A stretch of 64,000 nt of DNA from Lachnospiraceae bacterium. Its GTDB lineage: Bacteria; Bacillota; Clostridia; Lachnospirales; Lachnospiraceae. The stretch spans positions 1-64,000 of the forward strand of contig JAFTJD010000016.1 of NCBI GenBank assembly GCA_017456585.1, written 5' to 3'. Shown in pieces: positions 38,588-47,717 of this stretch (its first letter is position 1; each line of letters begins with the position of its first letter). The notes under the pieces were generated by a model that worked only from the letters and a program-made list of their open reading frames with translations, ran no database searches and had not been told where the DNA came from. The position numbers were made by a program, and so were the translations under genes.

Positions 38588-39556
38588 ATGAAACAATATG
38601 TAATAAGAAGAATTCTGACAAGCCTGGTTGTTTTATTAGGAGTATCTTTTCTTATATATGCAATGCTTAGGATGATGCCCGGTGATTTTGTGGAGCAGAT
38701 GACATCAGGAAATCCTACTGTTACTGCTGAACAAAAAGAGAAGCTAAGGGAACTCTATGGCCTTAACAAGGGTATAGTTGAGGGATATGTACAGTGGTTA
38801 TCAGACGCGCTCAGGGGAGATTTTGGTGTGTCATTTACATACCAAAGACCGGTTACGGAAGTGATAGGCAGTAAGATGTGGATTTCATTTTCACTGGCTG
38901 CGTCAGCTTTTGTGATTGAACTTCTTATTGCTATCCCTTTGGGAATTGCCGCTGCAAGAAGACAATATAGTAAACGTGATTACCTGATAATGTTTCTGGC
39001 GTTGGCGGGTATATCTCTGCCGTCTTTTTTCTTTGCTGCGGTTTTGCAAAGAATTTTTGCTGTGGGACTGGGATGGCTTCCGCTTTCCGGAATGGTAAGT
39101 GCAAGAGAGGATTACACAGGTTTTCGTCTGGTGCTTGATATAGCATATCATTTTATTTTGCCTGTGACGGTTTTTGTAATAACCGGTATAGGTGGCTGGC
39201 TTAGATATGTTCGTACTAATATGTTAGAGGTCCTGAATGCGGATTATGTAAGAACTGCAAGGGCAAAAGGACTTCCGGAGAGCAAGGTTGTAGGCAAACA
39301 TGCTTTCAGAAATACGCTCATTCCCATTATAACTTTTATAGGAGGAAGCATTCCGGGTTTGTTCGCGGGTGCCATAATTACTGAGGGAATATTTGCAATA
39401 GACGGGCTTGGAAAAACTGCACTGGATGCTGTAAATAACAAGGATTTTCCCTTCCTTATGACATATCTGATGTTTATGGCGGTTCTGACCTTGCTCGGGA
39501 CGTTAATCTCGGATATTTTATATGGACTTGCAGATCCGAGAGTAAGATTCAGATAA
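38588..39556 (+). CDS. oppB: Oligopeptide ABC transporter permease OppB
   Basis: A 322-residue permease with six predicted helices and the family opening YVIRRILTSLVVLLGVSFLI, LRMMPGDF, and the conserved cytoplasmic loop YVRTARAKGLPESKVVGKHA that contacts the ATPases. EGIFAIDGLGKTALDAVNNK near the end is also typical. The start follows CGGAGGAA. It begins the four-gene oppBCDF run; its binding protein gene lies 3 kb upstream beyond the P-ATPase. Confidence 0.92.
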   Translation: MKQYVIRRILTSLVVLLGVSFLIYAMLRMMPGDFVEQMTSGNPTVTAEQKEKLRELYGLNKGIVEGYVQWLSDALRGDFGVSFTYQRPVTEVIGSKMWISFSLAASAFVIELLIAIPLGIAAARRQYSKRDYLIMFLALAGISLPSFFFAAVLQRIFAVGLGWLPLSGMVSAREDYTGFRLVLDIAYHFILPVTVFVITGIGGWLRYVRTNMLEVLNADYVRTARAKGLPESKVVGKHAFRNTLIPIITFIGGSIPGLFAGAIITEGIFAIDGLGKTALDAVNNKDFPFLMTYLMFMAVLTLLGTLISDILYGLADPRVRFR

Positions 39557-39569
39557 CTAGATTCTAAAC

Positions 39570-39626
39570 ATTTGCGAAACTATATTACAAATTTCATCTT
39601 GAGATTTGTAGTATAGTTTCGCAAAT
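39570..39626 (+). promoter_or_regulatory. Hairpin between oppB and oppC
   Basis: ATTTGCGAAACTATAtTACA on the left pairs with TGTAgTATAGTTTCGCAAAT on the right over about 23 bp with a single mismatch. It could attenuate or process the mRNA so that oppB and oppCDF are produced in different amounts; no long T-run follows, only ATATATA. Confidence 0.7.
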
Positions 39627-39663
39627 ATATATAATTAGATTCAGATAGTGAGGAAGTAAAATA

Positions 39664-40620
39664 ATGGATAGTGCAGATAATAAAAAGATAATGTCGCCCG
39701 GACAACTTGTGCTAAGGAGGTTCCTTAAAAATAAACTTGCAATCGCAGGTCTTGTTATTATATGCCTGTCGGTAGTTTTTTGCATTGTCGGCCCGTTGTT
39801 TTCGCCTTATGGAGAATATGAGATTTTCTATATTGATACCAACACGGGTGAAGAGATAAGTATGTATGATACAGAGGCGCTTAAAAGACCGGGGGTAGGT
39901 GTCAATGTTAAAGCACCTATATCAGCTAAACACTGGTTGGGGACAGATGCTGATGGTAGGGATGTTTTTACAAGACTTATGTATGGCGGACAAATCTCGT
40001 TACAGTTCGGAGTGGCAGTTACACTTATAGAACTGGTGATAGGTGTACTTCTAGGAGCTGTAGCCGGATATTACGGCGGAGTGGTGGATATGATTATTAT
40101 GCGCCTTGTGGAAGTGTTCTACTGTATTCCTTTTCTTCCTATGATGCTTATTGTGTCAGCATTTATGATGACTCTTGGAGTACGTCCGGAGGATAAGATA
40201 TATTATCTGATGATTTTTATGGGAATATTTAACTGGGCAGGAGTAGCGAGAATGGTGAGGGCGCAGATGCTTTCCATAAGAGAGACTGAATATATGTATG
40301 CGGCTAAAGCGGCAGGGCTTAGTGTTGCAAGACAGATTTTTAAGCATATGTTGCCTAATGCCATTCCTATTATCATTGTTATGGCTACCATGGATTTGGG
40401 AGGCTTCATTCTTACAGAGTCTACACTGACTTATCTTGGAGTTGGTTTGGCTTTTCCCTATGCATCGCTTGGTAACATGGTAAATGCGGTTAATAAATCC
40501 GTAATTATGAGAAACTATCTTAATATATGGTTACCGCCCGGACTTTTTATTCTTGCTATAGTTATGGCATTCAATTTTATCGGGGATGGTCTTAGGGATG
40601 CTTTTGATCCTAAAAAGTGA
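39664..40620 (+). CDS. oppC: Oligopeptide ABC transporter permease OppC
   Basis: A 318-residue permease partner of OppB. Features are LRRFLKNKLAIAGLVIICLS at the start, the periplasmic block KAPISAKHWLGTDADGRDVF with TRLMYGGQISLQFG, and the ATPase-contact loop YAAKAAGLSVARQIFKHMLP. Six helices are predicted. The ATG follows GAGGAAG. It is separated from oppB by a strong hairpin but from oppD by only about 20 bases. Confidence 0.92.
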   Translation: MDSADNKKIMSPGQLVLRRFLKNKLAIAGLVIICLSVVFCIVGPLFSPYGEYEIFYIDTNTGEEISMYDTEALKRPGVGVNVKAPISAKHWLGTDADGRDVFTRLMYGGQISLQFGVAVTLIELVIGVLLGAVAGYYGGVVDMIIMRLVEVFYCIPFLPMMLIVSAFMMTLGVRPEDKIYYLMIFMGIFNWAGVARMVRAQMLSIRETEYMYAAKAAGLSVARQIFKHMLPNAIPIIIVMATMDLGGFILTESTLTYLGVGLAFPYASLGNMVNAVNKSVIMRNYLNIWLPPGLFILAIVMAFNFIGDGLRDAFDPKK

Positions 40621-40641
40621 TATTTGGAAAGGCGGATGTGT

Positions 40642-41703
40642 ATGTGGTTTAAGAACAGAGAAAAAGCACCGATAGCGGCAGAGGCATCTGCTAATATGAA
40701 GGATAGCAGTAATGTGCTTGAGATAGATGACCTTAAAGTGCATTTTTTTACGGATGACGGAGTAGTGAAGGCGGTAGATGGCATAAGCCTTGATATTCCG
40801 AAGAATACTACGGTGGGGATAGTCGGAGAATCCGGTTGCGGTAAGTCTGTCACCAGCATGAGTATTATGCGCCTTTTGCAGGAGCCTCCGGCATCTATAG
40901 TAGGCGGAGAAATCAGGCTTAATCTTGGAGATGATGCACTTGATCTTGCCAAAATGAATAAGGATTCGATGAGAAGGATAAGAGGTAAAGAGGTGGCGAT
41001 GATTTTTCAGGAGCCGATGACAAGCCTTAATCCGGTTTTTACGATAGGGGAGCAGCTTATGGAGGGGATTCTGGTTCACAGACCTGATATAGGTAATGCT
41101 GAACTGAAAGGTAAGGTTATTGAACTTCTTAAAATGGTAGGAATATCAAGATCGGAGGAGATTGTTAAAAGCTATCCGCATGAGCTTTCGGGAGGAATGA
41201 AGCAAAGAGTGGTTATAGCAATGGCACTTTCATGTGAGCCGAGGCTTATCATAGCGGATGAACCGACTACTGCACTTGATGTGACAATCCAGGCACAGGT
41301 TCTGGAGCTGATGAGAGAGCTTAAGGATAGGATTCATACATCAATTATGTTAATTACACATGACCTCGGTGTAGTGGCAGAAATGGCGGAAATGGTTGTG
41401 GTAATGTATGCCGGACGAATTGTTGAGCAGGGAACGGTGTATGAGATATTCGAAAATCCGCTGCATCCTTATACCAGAGGGCTTATGAAAGCACGTCCGA
41501 CAAAAGATAATAAGAGTAAGAGGTTATATTCAATAGAGGGAAATGTGCCAAGTCCCGTTGGTTTGCCGGATTACTGTTATTTCCACAACCGATGTGAGGA
41601 AAGCGAAGAGGATTGTAAGAATGAATATCCTACACTCGTTAGTGTGACACCTACGCATAAGGTGAGCTGTTATGTGGCAAATAAGGAGAACAAAAATGCC
41701 TGA
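40642..41703 (+). CDS. oppD: Oligopeptide ABC transporter ATPase OppD
   Basis: A 353-residue ATP-binding subunit. Walker A is GESGCGKS, the signature LSGGMKQRV, Walker B LIIADEPTTALD, and the C-terminal oligopeptide-transporter extension holds the cysteine set in CYFHNRCEESEEDC...SCYVA, which in this family can bind an Fe-S cluster. The ATG at 40642 is chosen because AGGCGG ends six bases before; TTG 40624 and ATG 40636 overlap or touch the site. It overlaps oppF by 8 bases. Confidence 0.9.
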   Translation: MWFKNREKAPIAAEASANMKDSSNVLEIDDLKVHFFTDDGVVKAVDGISLDIPKNTTVGIVGESGCGKSVTSMSIMRLLQEPPASIVGGEIRLNLGDDALDLAKMNKDSMRRIRGKEVAMIFQEPMTSLNPVFTIGEQLMEGILVHRPDIGNAELKGKVIELLKMVGISRSEEIVKSYPHELSGGMKQRVVIAMALSCEPRLIIADEPTTALDVTIQAQVLELMRELKDRIHTSIMLITHDLGVVAEMAEMVVVMYAGRIVEQGTVYEIFENPLHPYTRGLMKARPTKDNKSKRLYSIEGNVPSPVGLPDYCYFHNRCEESEEDCKNEYPTLVSVTPTHKVSCYVANKENKNA

Positions 41704-42673
41704 TAATAACATTCTTGTAGTTGAAGAACTGAAAAAATATTATCCCCTTAAGGGTGGAATTATAAAGCATACTGTCAAATATGTGAAGTCGGTAGATGGT
41801 GTTTCATTTTCTGTAGGAAGAGGGAAGACATTCGCACTTGTGGGTGAATCCGGCTGCGGAAAAACAACTGTGGGAAGAACGATTTTGAGACTGACTGAAC
41901 CGACAGGAGGAAGAGCGTATCTTGACGGACAGGATATTTTTAGGATGAGGCAAAAGGAGCTTGCGAAGAATATAAGGCCTAAGATGCAGATGATATTTCA
42001 GGACCCGTTCGCATCACTTAATCCGAGAATTCCTGTCGGAGAAGCGATAAAGGAGCCGGTGCGCGCTCATAGACTTGTGCCTAAAGAGGAGCTTATGGAA
42101 TATACACTTGATATAATGAAGCATTGTGGACTTCCTTCATATTTCGCCGGAAGATATCCACATGAATTTTCAGGAGGACAAAGACAGAGAATATGCATAG
42201 CGAGGGCGCTTGCAATGAAGCCTGCTCTTATTATTGCGGATGAACCTGTGTCGGCACTCGATGTATCCATACAGGCACAGATAATTAATCTTATGAAGGA
42301 TTTGCAGGAGGAGTACGGATTATCATATCTGTTTATATCGCATGATTTGTCCGTAGTAGAGTATCTTGCAGACGAAGTGGGAGTAATGTATCTGGGAAGT
42401 ATAGTGGAGCATGCCGATAAGGAGGAGCTGTTTCGTAACCCTATGCACCCTTATACGAGGGCGCTTCTGAGTGCGGTGCCGATAGCTGATCCATATAGAA
42501 AAATGAAAAGAATTGTGCTCGGAAGTGACATACCTTCGCCGTCTAATCCGCCGAGAGCGTGTAAATTTCATACAAGATGTCCGCATGCCATGCCTATTTG
42601 TTCTGAGATTGCGCCTAAATATAAGGATTACGGCGGCGGACACTGCGTGGCGTGTCACCTATATCCGCAGTAG
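41696..42673 (+). CDS. oppF: Oligopeptide ABC transporter ATPase OppF
   Basis: A 325-residue second ATPase of the transporter. It shows LKKYYPLKGGI, Walker A GESGCGKT, QMIFQDPFASLNPR, signature FSGGQRQRI, Walker B LIIADEPVSALD, and the cysteine-containing tail CKFHTRCPHAMPIC. The ATG at 41696 has AAGGAGAA upstream inside the end of oppD. It ends the opp run; a GNAT gene converges on it with 6 bases between the stop codons. Confidence 0.92.
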   Translation: MPDNNILVVEELKKYYPLKGGIIKHTVKYVKSVDGVSFSVGRGKTFALVGESGCGKTTVGRTILRLTEPTGGRAYLDGQDIFRMRQKELAKNIRPKMQMIFQDPFASLNPRIPVGEAIKEPVRAHRLVPKEELMEYTLDIMKHCGLPSYFAGRYPHEFSGGQRQRICIARALAMKPALIIADEPVSALDVSIQAQIINLMKDLQEEYGLSYLFISHDLSVVEYLADEVGVMYLGSIVEHADKEELFRNPMHPYTRALLSAVPIADPYRKMKRIVLGSDIPSPSNPPRACKFHTRCPHAMPICSEIAPKYKDYGGGHCVACHLYPQ

Positions 42674-42679
42674 GTTGTA

Positions 42680-43564
42680 TTACGGAAGATACCAGTAATC
42701 AAATTGAGAGGTCACGGTAAAACCTAGAGAATCGTACAAGTGCTTGGCGGGAAGATTATTGCCGCTAACCTGTAACATTATCTGTTTGCCGTAGGAGAGG
42801 GCATATTTGGATATAAGCTGCAACATCATATTTCTGCCAAGTCCTTTGCCCTGGTGACTCGGGGATATGGATACTCCGAGAATGATAAGGCTGTCTGTTA
42901 CGGATTCATCTATATAACAGCTTCCAAGTATTTCTGAAGAAGTCTTGTCGTATAGGGAAAAAGGTTTGATGCTGTTGTCGTTAAAGAGCGCTGAAACAAA
43001 ATCGGCAGCATCATTATATTCGATGTCAAAAGCCCGATGGTGAAGGTCAATATGCGCAGAAAGAGATTCGGCTGGTGCGGGCCAAAGCTCGTAGCCGTTG
43101 TCTTTTAATGCGTCGCAGAGAAGCTTTGGGGCATTAAATGTCATAAAGTATTCAGAATTATATTTGACAGCTTCGAGACTCTTAAGAACATAACTAAATG
43201 CCTTGCCGTTTGGCTCAGTTACAAATGTTATGTTATTGATGCCGTATTCGTCCAAAAGGTCAAATGCTTCATCTAAGAGCATGTTACAAAAACCTTGAAG
43301 TCTGTGCTCGGGATGAGTGCATACGGAAATCTCAGCTTCATCCTCGGCCGGAATAAAAACGGATAAAAATGCGGATAAGAAATTGTTTTCATACAGTAGC
43401 ATAAAACAGGGAAAGTTAGGATATTCATTAAGCTCTGAGGACAGGAAAAGACTGCCTGTAAGATTCTCGTTCTTGCGGCAGAGGGCTTCAAGCTCTTTGA
43501 CGGCAAGAAGCTGTTTGGCATCGAGTGTGTCGGTCTTAATTATTCTGATAGCTGATGCGTTCAT
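42680..43564 (-). CDS. GNAT family acetyltransferase, two-domain
   Basis: A 294-residue protein with two GNAT-like halves. The second half is a clear GNAT domain (GVSISPSHQGKGLGRNMMLQ, then QIMLQVSGNNLPAKHLYDSL). The first half carries EISVCTHPEHRLQGFCNMLL, with a weaker pyrophosphate loop. This resembles tandem-GNAT proteins such as mycothiol-synthase-like enzymes, but the substrate is unknown. The start at 43564 has GGAGGTAT upstream; the longer frame to 43597 lacks a site. Confidence 0.78.
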   Translation of the reverse strand: MNASAIRIIKTDTLDAKQLLAVKELEALCRKNENLTGSLFLSSELNEYPNFPCFMLLYENNFLSAFLSVFIPAEDEAEISVCTHPEHRLQGFCNMLLDEAFDLLDEYGINNITFVTEPNGKAFSYVLKSLEAVKYNSEYFMTFNAPKLLCDALKDNGYELWPAPAESLSAHIDLHHRAFDIEYNDAADFVSALFNDNSIKPFSLYDKTSSEILGSCYIDESVTDSLIILGVSISPSHQGKGLGRNMMLQLISKYALSYGKQIMLQVSGNNLPAKHLYDSLGFTVTSQFDYWYLP

Positions 43565-43734
43565 AAAGATACCTCCGTATGATATATCAATATCCAAGTA
43601 TTACTGTATGAATATTTGTTACCGCATTTCATGCAGTTTTTTTTGTAAGGCTTATTATAGCATATACGGTGCATTTAACAAGAAAAATTTACAGAACTTT
43701 CACAAATGTATAGATTTTTTTCACAATATCAATA

Positions 43735-43763
43735 TTGATTTTTAGTAAGACTAAATCTATAAT
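43735..43763 (+). promoter_or_regulatory. ftsH promoter with palindromes
   Basis: TTGATT (43735-43740), 17 bases, TATAAT (43758-43763). The palindrome TTTAGTaagACTAAA occupies 43741-43755 in the spacer, and GGATATA-TATAC-TATATCC lies downstream at 43771-43789. Either could bind a repressor; neither matches an operator I know. Confidence 0.7.
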
Positions 43764-43818
43764 ATAGTTTGGATATATATACTATATCCGATATGTATTA
43801 GATGTTTAGGAGGAAAAG

Positions 43819-45864
43819 ATGAACAACAAGGGAGATAAAAAGAACCCTAAGAATAAGCAGATTATTATAATTGCGATACTTGCGGGTTTGTTTATGGTCT
43901 TTGCTATAAGTCTCATGAATTCATGGATTACAAGCATGACTCAGAAAGAGATTTCATATAATAACTTTATTAAGATGCTCGAGGCAGGAGAAGTATCTGT
44001 TGTGTACAAGCAAGAGGATTGCATCGTAATTAAGCCTAAGGGACAGGAAAATTCACTTCTTGAGGTGGTTTATTACACAGGTATAATGGAAGATGATGAT
44101 GCCCTGCAGACAAGACTTCAGGCGGCAAATGAGAAATATGGTCTTGAGTACGGCGCAGAGATACCGGACTCGGGTTCAGCCTTTCTTGATTTTATATTGG
44201 TATGGGTAGTGCCTATAGTGCTTATGTATCTGCTTCTTGGACTTTTCGTCAGAAAGTCAAGTGGTGGCGGTGGTATTATGGGTGTTGGTAAGTCTAATGC
44301 CAAAATATACGGACAGAAGGAGACAGGAGTAACATTTAAGGATGTTGCCGGTCAGGATGAAGCGAAAGAATCTATGACAGAGATAGTTGATTTCCTTCAT
44401 AATCCGGGAAGATACGCCAAAATCGGTGCTAAGCTTCCTAAGGGAGCGCTTCTTGTAGGACCTCCCGGAACAGGTAAGACTCTTCTTGCTAAGGCAGTTG
44501 CAGGTGAAGCTAAGGTTCCGTTCTTCTCACTTTCCGGTTCGGATTTTGTTGAAATGTTCGTTGGTGTAGGTGCTTCCAGAGTTAGAGATCTTTTTAAACA
44601 GGCTCAGAGCAGTGCGCCATGTATTATATTTATAGATGAGATTGACGCCATAGGTAAATCAAGAGATTCACGTTATGGTGGCGGCAATGATGAAAGAGAG
44701 CAGACACTTAATCAGCTTCTTGCTGAAATGGATGGTTTTGATACCTCGAAGGGTATATTTATTCTCGCAGCGACTAACAGACCTGATGTGCTTGATAAGG
44801 CACTTCTTCGTCCGGGACGTTTCGATAGAAGAATTATCGTAGATAAGCCAGACCTTAAGGGAAGAGTAGAGATACTTAAGGTTCATTCCAAAGATGTACT
44901 TATGGATGATACCGTTGATTTGGATGAGATTGCACTCGCTACTTCCGGAGCAGTAGGTTCCGACCTTGCTAATATGATCAACGAAGCTGCTATTTTAGCA
45001 GTTAAGCAGGGAAGAAACGTTGTGTCTCAGGCAGATTTATTTGAATCTGTAGAAGTTGTAATTGCTGGAAAAGAAAAGAAGGATCGAATTCTCGGTAAGG
45101 AAGAGAAGAAGACCGTTGCTTATCATGAGGTAGGTCATGCACTTGTTACTGCACTTCAGAAGGATGCAGAGCCGGTTCAGAAGATTACCATTGTTCCAAG
45201 AACCATGGGTTCACTCGGATATGTTATGCAGGTTCCTGAGGAAGAGAAATATCTCATGACTAAGGATGAACTCGTAGCTAGACTTGTAACTCTTCTCGGT
45301 GGTCGTGCTGCGGAAGAGATAACATTTAAAACAGTTACAACCGGAGCTTCAAACGATATTGAGAAAGCAACCAAGCTTGCAAGAGCTATGATTACACAGT
45401 ATGGTATGTCGGATAAATTCGGTCTTATGAGTTTGGAAAGTCTTGAGAACCGCTATCTTGATGGTCGTGCCGTTATGACTTGCGGTGAGGCAACAGCTGC
45501 CGAGATAGATGCAGAAGTTATGTCACTTTTGAAGGAATGCCATGAGAAAGCAATAACACTTCTCACCGAGAATAAAGAGGTTCTTGATAAGATATCTGAA
45601 TATCTCTTTGAGAAAGAGACTATTACAGGTAAAGAATTCATGAAGATATTCCGCGAGGTTAAGGGAATCGAGGAACCTTCCGAAGAAACGGATGAGGCTA
45701 AAGAAGCTGATAAAACAGACGACGCAGCACCAGCTTCGGAGAATTCTACACCCGACACTGTAGAAGCTGAAACACAGGTCTCACAGGAGAATCCTGTATC
45801 CGATATTGTGGAAGCTGAATCAGAATCCGCAGAGAATCCTGCAACATCAGATGCCGAAAATTAA
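43819..45864 (+). CDS. ftsH: ATP-dependent zinc metalloprotease FtsH
   Basis: A 681-residue membrane AAA+ protease that degrades membrane and regulatory proteins. Two N-terminal helices (about residues 15-35 and 118-138) flank an extracytoplasmic loop. Walker A GPPGTGKT is at 214-221, the pore loop is in [19 protein letters not shown], the SRH region is [18 protein letters not shown], and the zinc site is His436-Glu-Val-Gly-His440 (Val in place of the common Ala). The last 70 residues are an acidic, Ser/Ala/Glu-rich tail with loosely repeated blocks ([30 protein letters not shown]). HflK/C-like proteins are encoded at 18.8-20.6 kb. Confidence 0.96.
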   Translation: MNNKGDKKNPKNKQIIIIAILAGLFMVFAISLMNSWITSMTQKEISYNNFIKMLEAGEVSVVYKQEDCIVIKPKGQENSLLEVVYYTGIMEDDDALQTRLQAANEKYGLEYGAEIPDSGSAFLDFILVWVVPIVLMYLLLGLFVRKSSGGGGIMGVGKSNAKIYGQKETGVTFKDVAGQDEAKESMTEIVDFLHNPGRYAKIGAKLPKGALLVGPPGTGKTLLAKAVAGEAKVPFFSLSGSDFVEMFVGVGASRVRDLFKQAQSSAPCIIFIDEIDAIGKSRDSRYGGGNDEREQTLNQLLAEMDGFDTSKGIFILAATNRPDVLDKALLRPGRFDRRIIVDKPDLKGRVEILKVHSKDVLMDDTVDLDEIALATSGAVGSDLANMINEAAILAVKQGRNVVSQADLFESVEVVIAGKEKKDRILGKEEKKTVAYHEVGHALVTALQKDAEPVQKITIVPRTMGSLGYVMQVPEEEKYLMTKDELVARLVTLLGGRAAEEITFKTVTTGASNDIEKATKLARAMITQYGMSDKFGLMSLESLENRYLDGRAVMTCGEATAAEIDAEVMSLLKECHEKAITLLTENKEVLDKISEYLFEKETITGKEFMKIFREVKGIEEPSEETDEAKEADKTDDAAPASENSTPDTVEAETQVSQENPVSDIVEAESESAENPATSDAEN

Positions 45865-45885
45865 GCCCCGTAAAGATATTTTCAC

Positions 45886-46330
45886 AAATATCCTTTAGTT
45901 GATGGCAGACTGTAGATAGCACATATTATTGATGATGTATTCCTGTTAAGACACTTGGAGACGTAAGAATTAATATCCTTTAGTTACAGAAAGAGTTATA
46001 CTTTACACACATTAAATGATAGATTCCTGTTAAGACACTTGAAAAACGTCAGCACTTAACGAAGAAAAATAAGGACATTGCACGCAGATAAATCAATTTA
46101 GAGATTATCTGTATGCAATGTCCTTATTTGATTTTCTGAGTTTAGTACTGCTACGTTTTTCACGTAGCGAGAGCGTGTCTTAGAAGGAACTATCATTTAA
46201 TGTGTGTATGACATAAAGTTCTTCGTAACTAAAGGATAATAATTCTTACGAAGCGAGAGCGTGCCTTAGAGGGAAACCTCATCAATCATATGTGTTTAAT
46301 ACAAGATGTGCCATAACTAAATGATATCAT
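45886..46330. repeat. Nested palindromic elements (element within element)
   Basis: An outer element (TTTAGTTG at 45894 paired with TAACTAAA at 46313-46321) has arms ending in CGTAAGAATTA / TAATTCTTACG. In its loop sits a second complete element, 45979-46233, again bounded by TTTAGTTA and TAACTAAA. The inner copy is in opposite orientation to those at 35449 and 58767: its short arm is on the left and its long arm (CACGTAGCGAGAGCGTG) on the right. Its central stem is ATAAGGACATTGC paired with GCAATGTCCTTAT. The right end reaches the stop codon of the converging gene. Confidence 0.88.
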
Positions 46331-46614
46331 ATCTCTTCGAAACGTCCATAGAACTTATGCTTGCCGCATACGTGGCGGTCTCCGTCGCCCTCAGTAATTA
46401 TGTAATCGCCTTCTCTGATAAAGGAAAGCCCTCTTTTAGTTGTTATGTACGGACAGATAATTATACCGTCCTCACGTGTTATCTGGACAAGCTCATCTGT
46501 TGAATACCAACCATGTGTGACTATATCCGTCCACGGAATAAAACCATCTTCCATACCTTTGCCGTACTCATATTGAACTGCATTGACTTCAAAAGAAACT
46601 CTTTTGTACAACAT
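46327..46614 (-). CDS. PGDYG-like small protein
   Basis: A 95-residue soluble protein. LSFIREGDYIITEGDGDRHV followed by CGKHKFYGRFEE resembles the GDYI(I/V)xGxxGExYxCKPDIF motif of the PGDYG domain found in phage and bacterial small proteins of unknown function. The N-terminal half (VSFEVNAVQYEYGKGMEDGF) is a common partner segment. The ATG has CGGAGGTGAT upstream, an excellent ribosome site. It is convergent with ftsH, with the nested palindrome between them. Confidence 0.7.
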   Translation of the reverse strand: MLYKRVSFEVNAVQYEYGKGMEDGFIPWTDIVTHGWYSTDELVQITREDGIIICPYITTKRGLSFIREGDYIITEGDGDRHVCGKHKFYGRFEEI

Positions 46615-46766
46615 ATAATCACCTCCGAATCATATAGATAATGATGAATGCAGTTGAGGATATACATCATTTCTTCTGATTATATTATAACACATAAATA
46701 TGTAAGGTGAAAAGCTTTTTGTGCAACATTATGATTAATAAATAATAAAAAATTAGAAATCATACA

Positions 46767-47639
46767 TTAAAACGCAACACTTATCAGAATTCCGGCAATG
46801 ACAACCGAGGCGCAGAGTAGTTTATAGCCGATATTTTTCTCATGAAATACGAATTTGCCGCCAAGTATAGTCATAATACAACCGGATTGTTTAATGAGAG
46901 TCATAACTGTTACTTCGCTTTCGGCGATGCCGTTTGCGATAAATAATGCTTTATCTGCAAGGACAAAAAGTACGCTTAAAGCGATAATCCAGTAGTTTTT
47001 AATTAAGGTCTTGAAATTAAGCTTTACTCGTTTGATCAGTATATATATCAAGTAGTAAAGCACAAGGAAGAGCATATACCAGAACTGCAATTGGGTAGAG
47101 GTCATGCTTTTCATAAGAACTTTATCCATAGTGCCGGAAACTGCATTCAATATACAGGATAGCAAGGTTAAAAGAATGTATATAAGAGCAACACTTTCGC
47201 TTTTGCCATGTTGCTTATCCGCTGACTTCTTGCTGCCGGGTTTGAATTTTAACATCATAAGACCGGCAAGAACAAAGATAAGACCTATTATTTTGGGAAG
47301 GGTCATATTTTCTCCAAGTATCACTACACCAAGTAATGTGGAGAAAAGAACTCTTGACAAATCAAGTACGCCTATAAGACTTATGGGCATTTTTTCAATG
47401 GCTTTAAAGCTGGCAAGCCATGCGATGAAAATGACAAATGACTTAACCGCTACGACCGCGAGCATCTTCAGAGGAAGACCGCCTGCGTTACCGGCAGTCG
47501 GTACTACTAATAAAAAGGACACGAAGGTATATACAATAAGGACCTCTATAACAGTATTGCGTTCAAGAGCTTTTTTCTTAAAGATTTCCCTGACACCCTT
47601 TGCGAGTCCGTAAAATAAAACCAATAATATCCAAAGCAT
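46767..47639 (-). CDS. DMT/EamA family transporter
   Basis: A 290-residue membrane protein with about ten hydrophobic segments and the two-repeat EamA organisation. The first repeat contains ISLIGVLDLSRVLFSTLLGV then GENMTLPKIIGLIFVLAGLM; the second contains SEVTVMTLIKQSGCIMTILG followed by HEKNIGYKLLCASVVIAGIL. The family exports or imports small metabolites; the substrate is unknown. The start at 47639 is chosen because AAGGAG lies upstream; a GTA-ATG-like extension to 47660 has none. Confidence 0.82.
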   Translation of the reverse strand: MLWILLVLFYGLAKGVREIFKKKALERNTVIEVLIVYTFVSFLLVVPTAGNAGGLPLKMLAVVAVKSFVIFIAWLASFKAIEKMPISLIGVLDLSRVLFSTLLGVVILGENMTLPKIIGLIFVLAGLMMLKFKPGSKKSADKQHGKSESVALIYILLTLLSCILNAVSGTMDKVLMKSMTSTQLQFWYMLFLVLYYLIYILIKRVKLNFKTLIKNYWIIALSVLFVLADKALFIANGIAESEVTVMTLIKQSGCIMTILGGKFVFHEKNIGYKLLCASVVIAGILISVAF

Positions 47640-47661
47640 AAAATAACTCCTTGTAAACATG

Positions 47662-47694
47662 AAAAAGTGCTACAATGCTTAGATTGTAGCACTT
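47662..47694 (-). terminator. Terminator of the trigger-factor-like gene
   Basis: A perfect 12-bp stem, AAGTGCTACAAT (47665-47676) and ATTGTAGCACTT (47683-47694), loop GCTTAG. On the minus strand it is followed by TTTTTC, just after the stop of the gene at 47718. Confidence 0.9.
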
Positions 47695-47717
47695 ATAATC
47701 TGATGAAACAGTAAGAT

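Noticed and set aside
45865-46326. Hidden small genes in the gap behind ftsH
   Set aside because: All short frames are interrupted and the sequence is fully accounted for by two nested palindromes.
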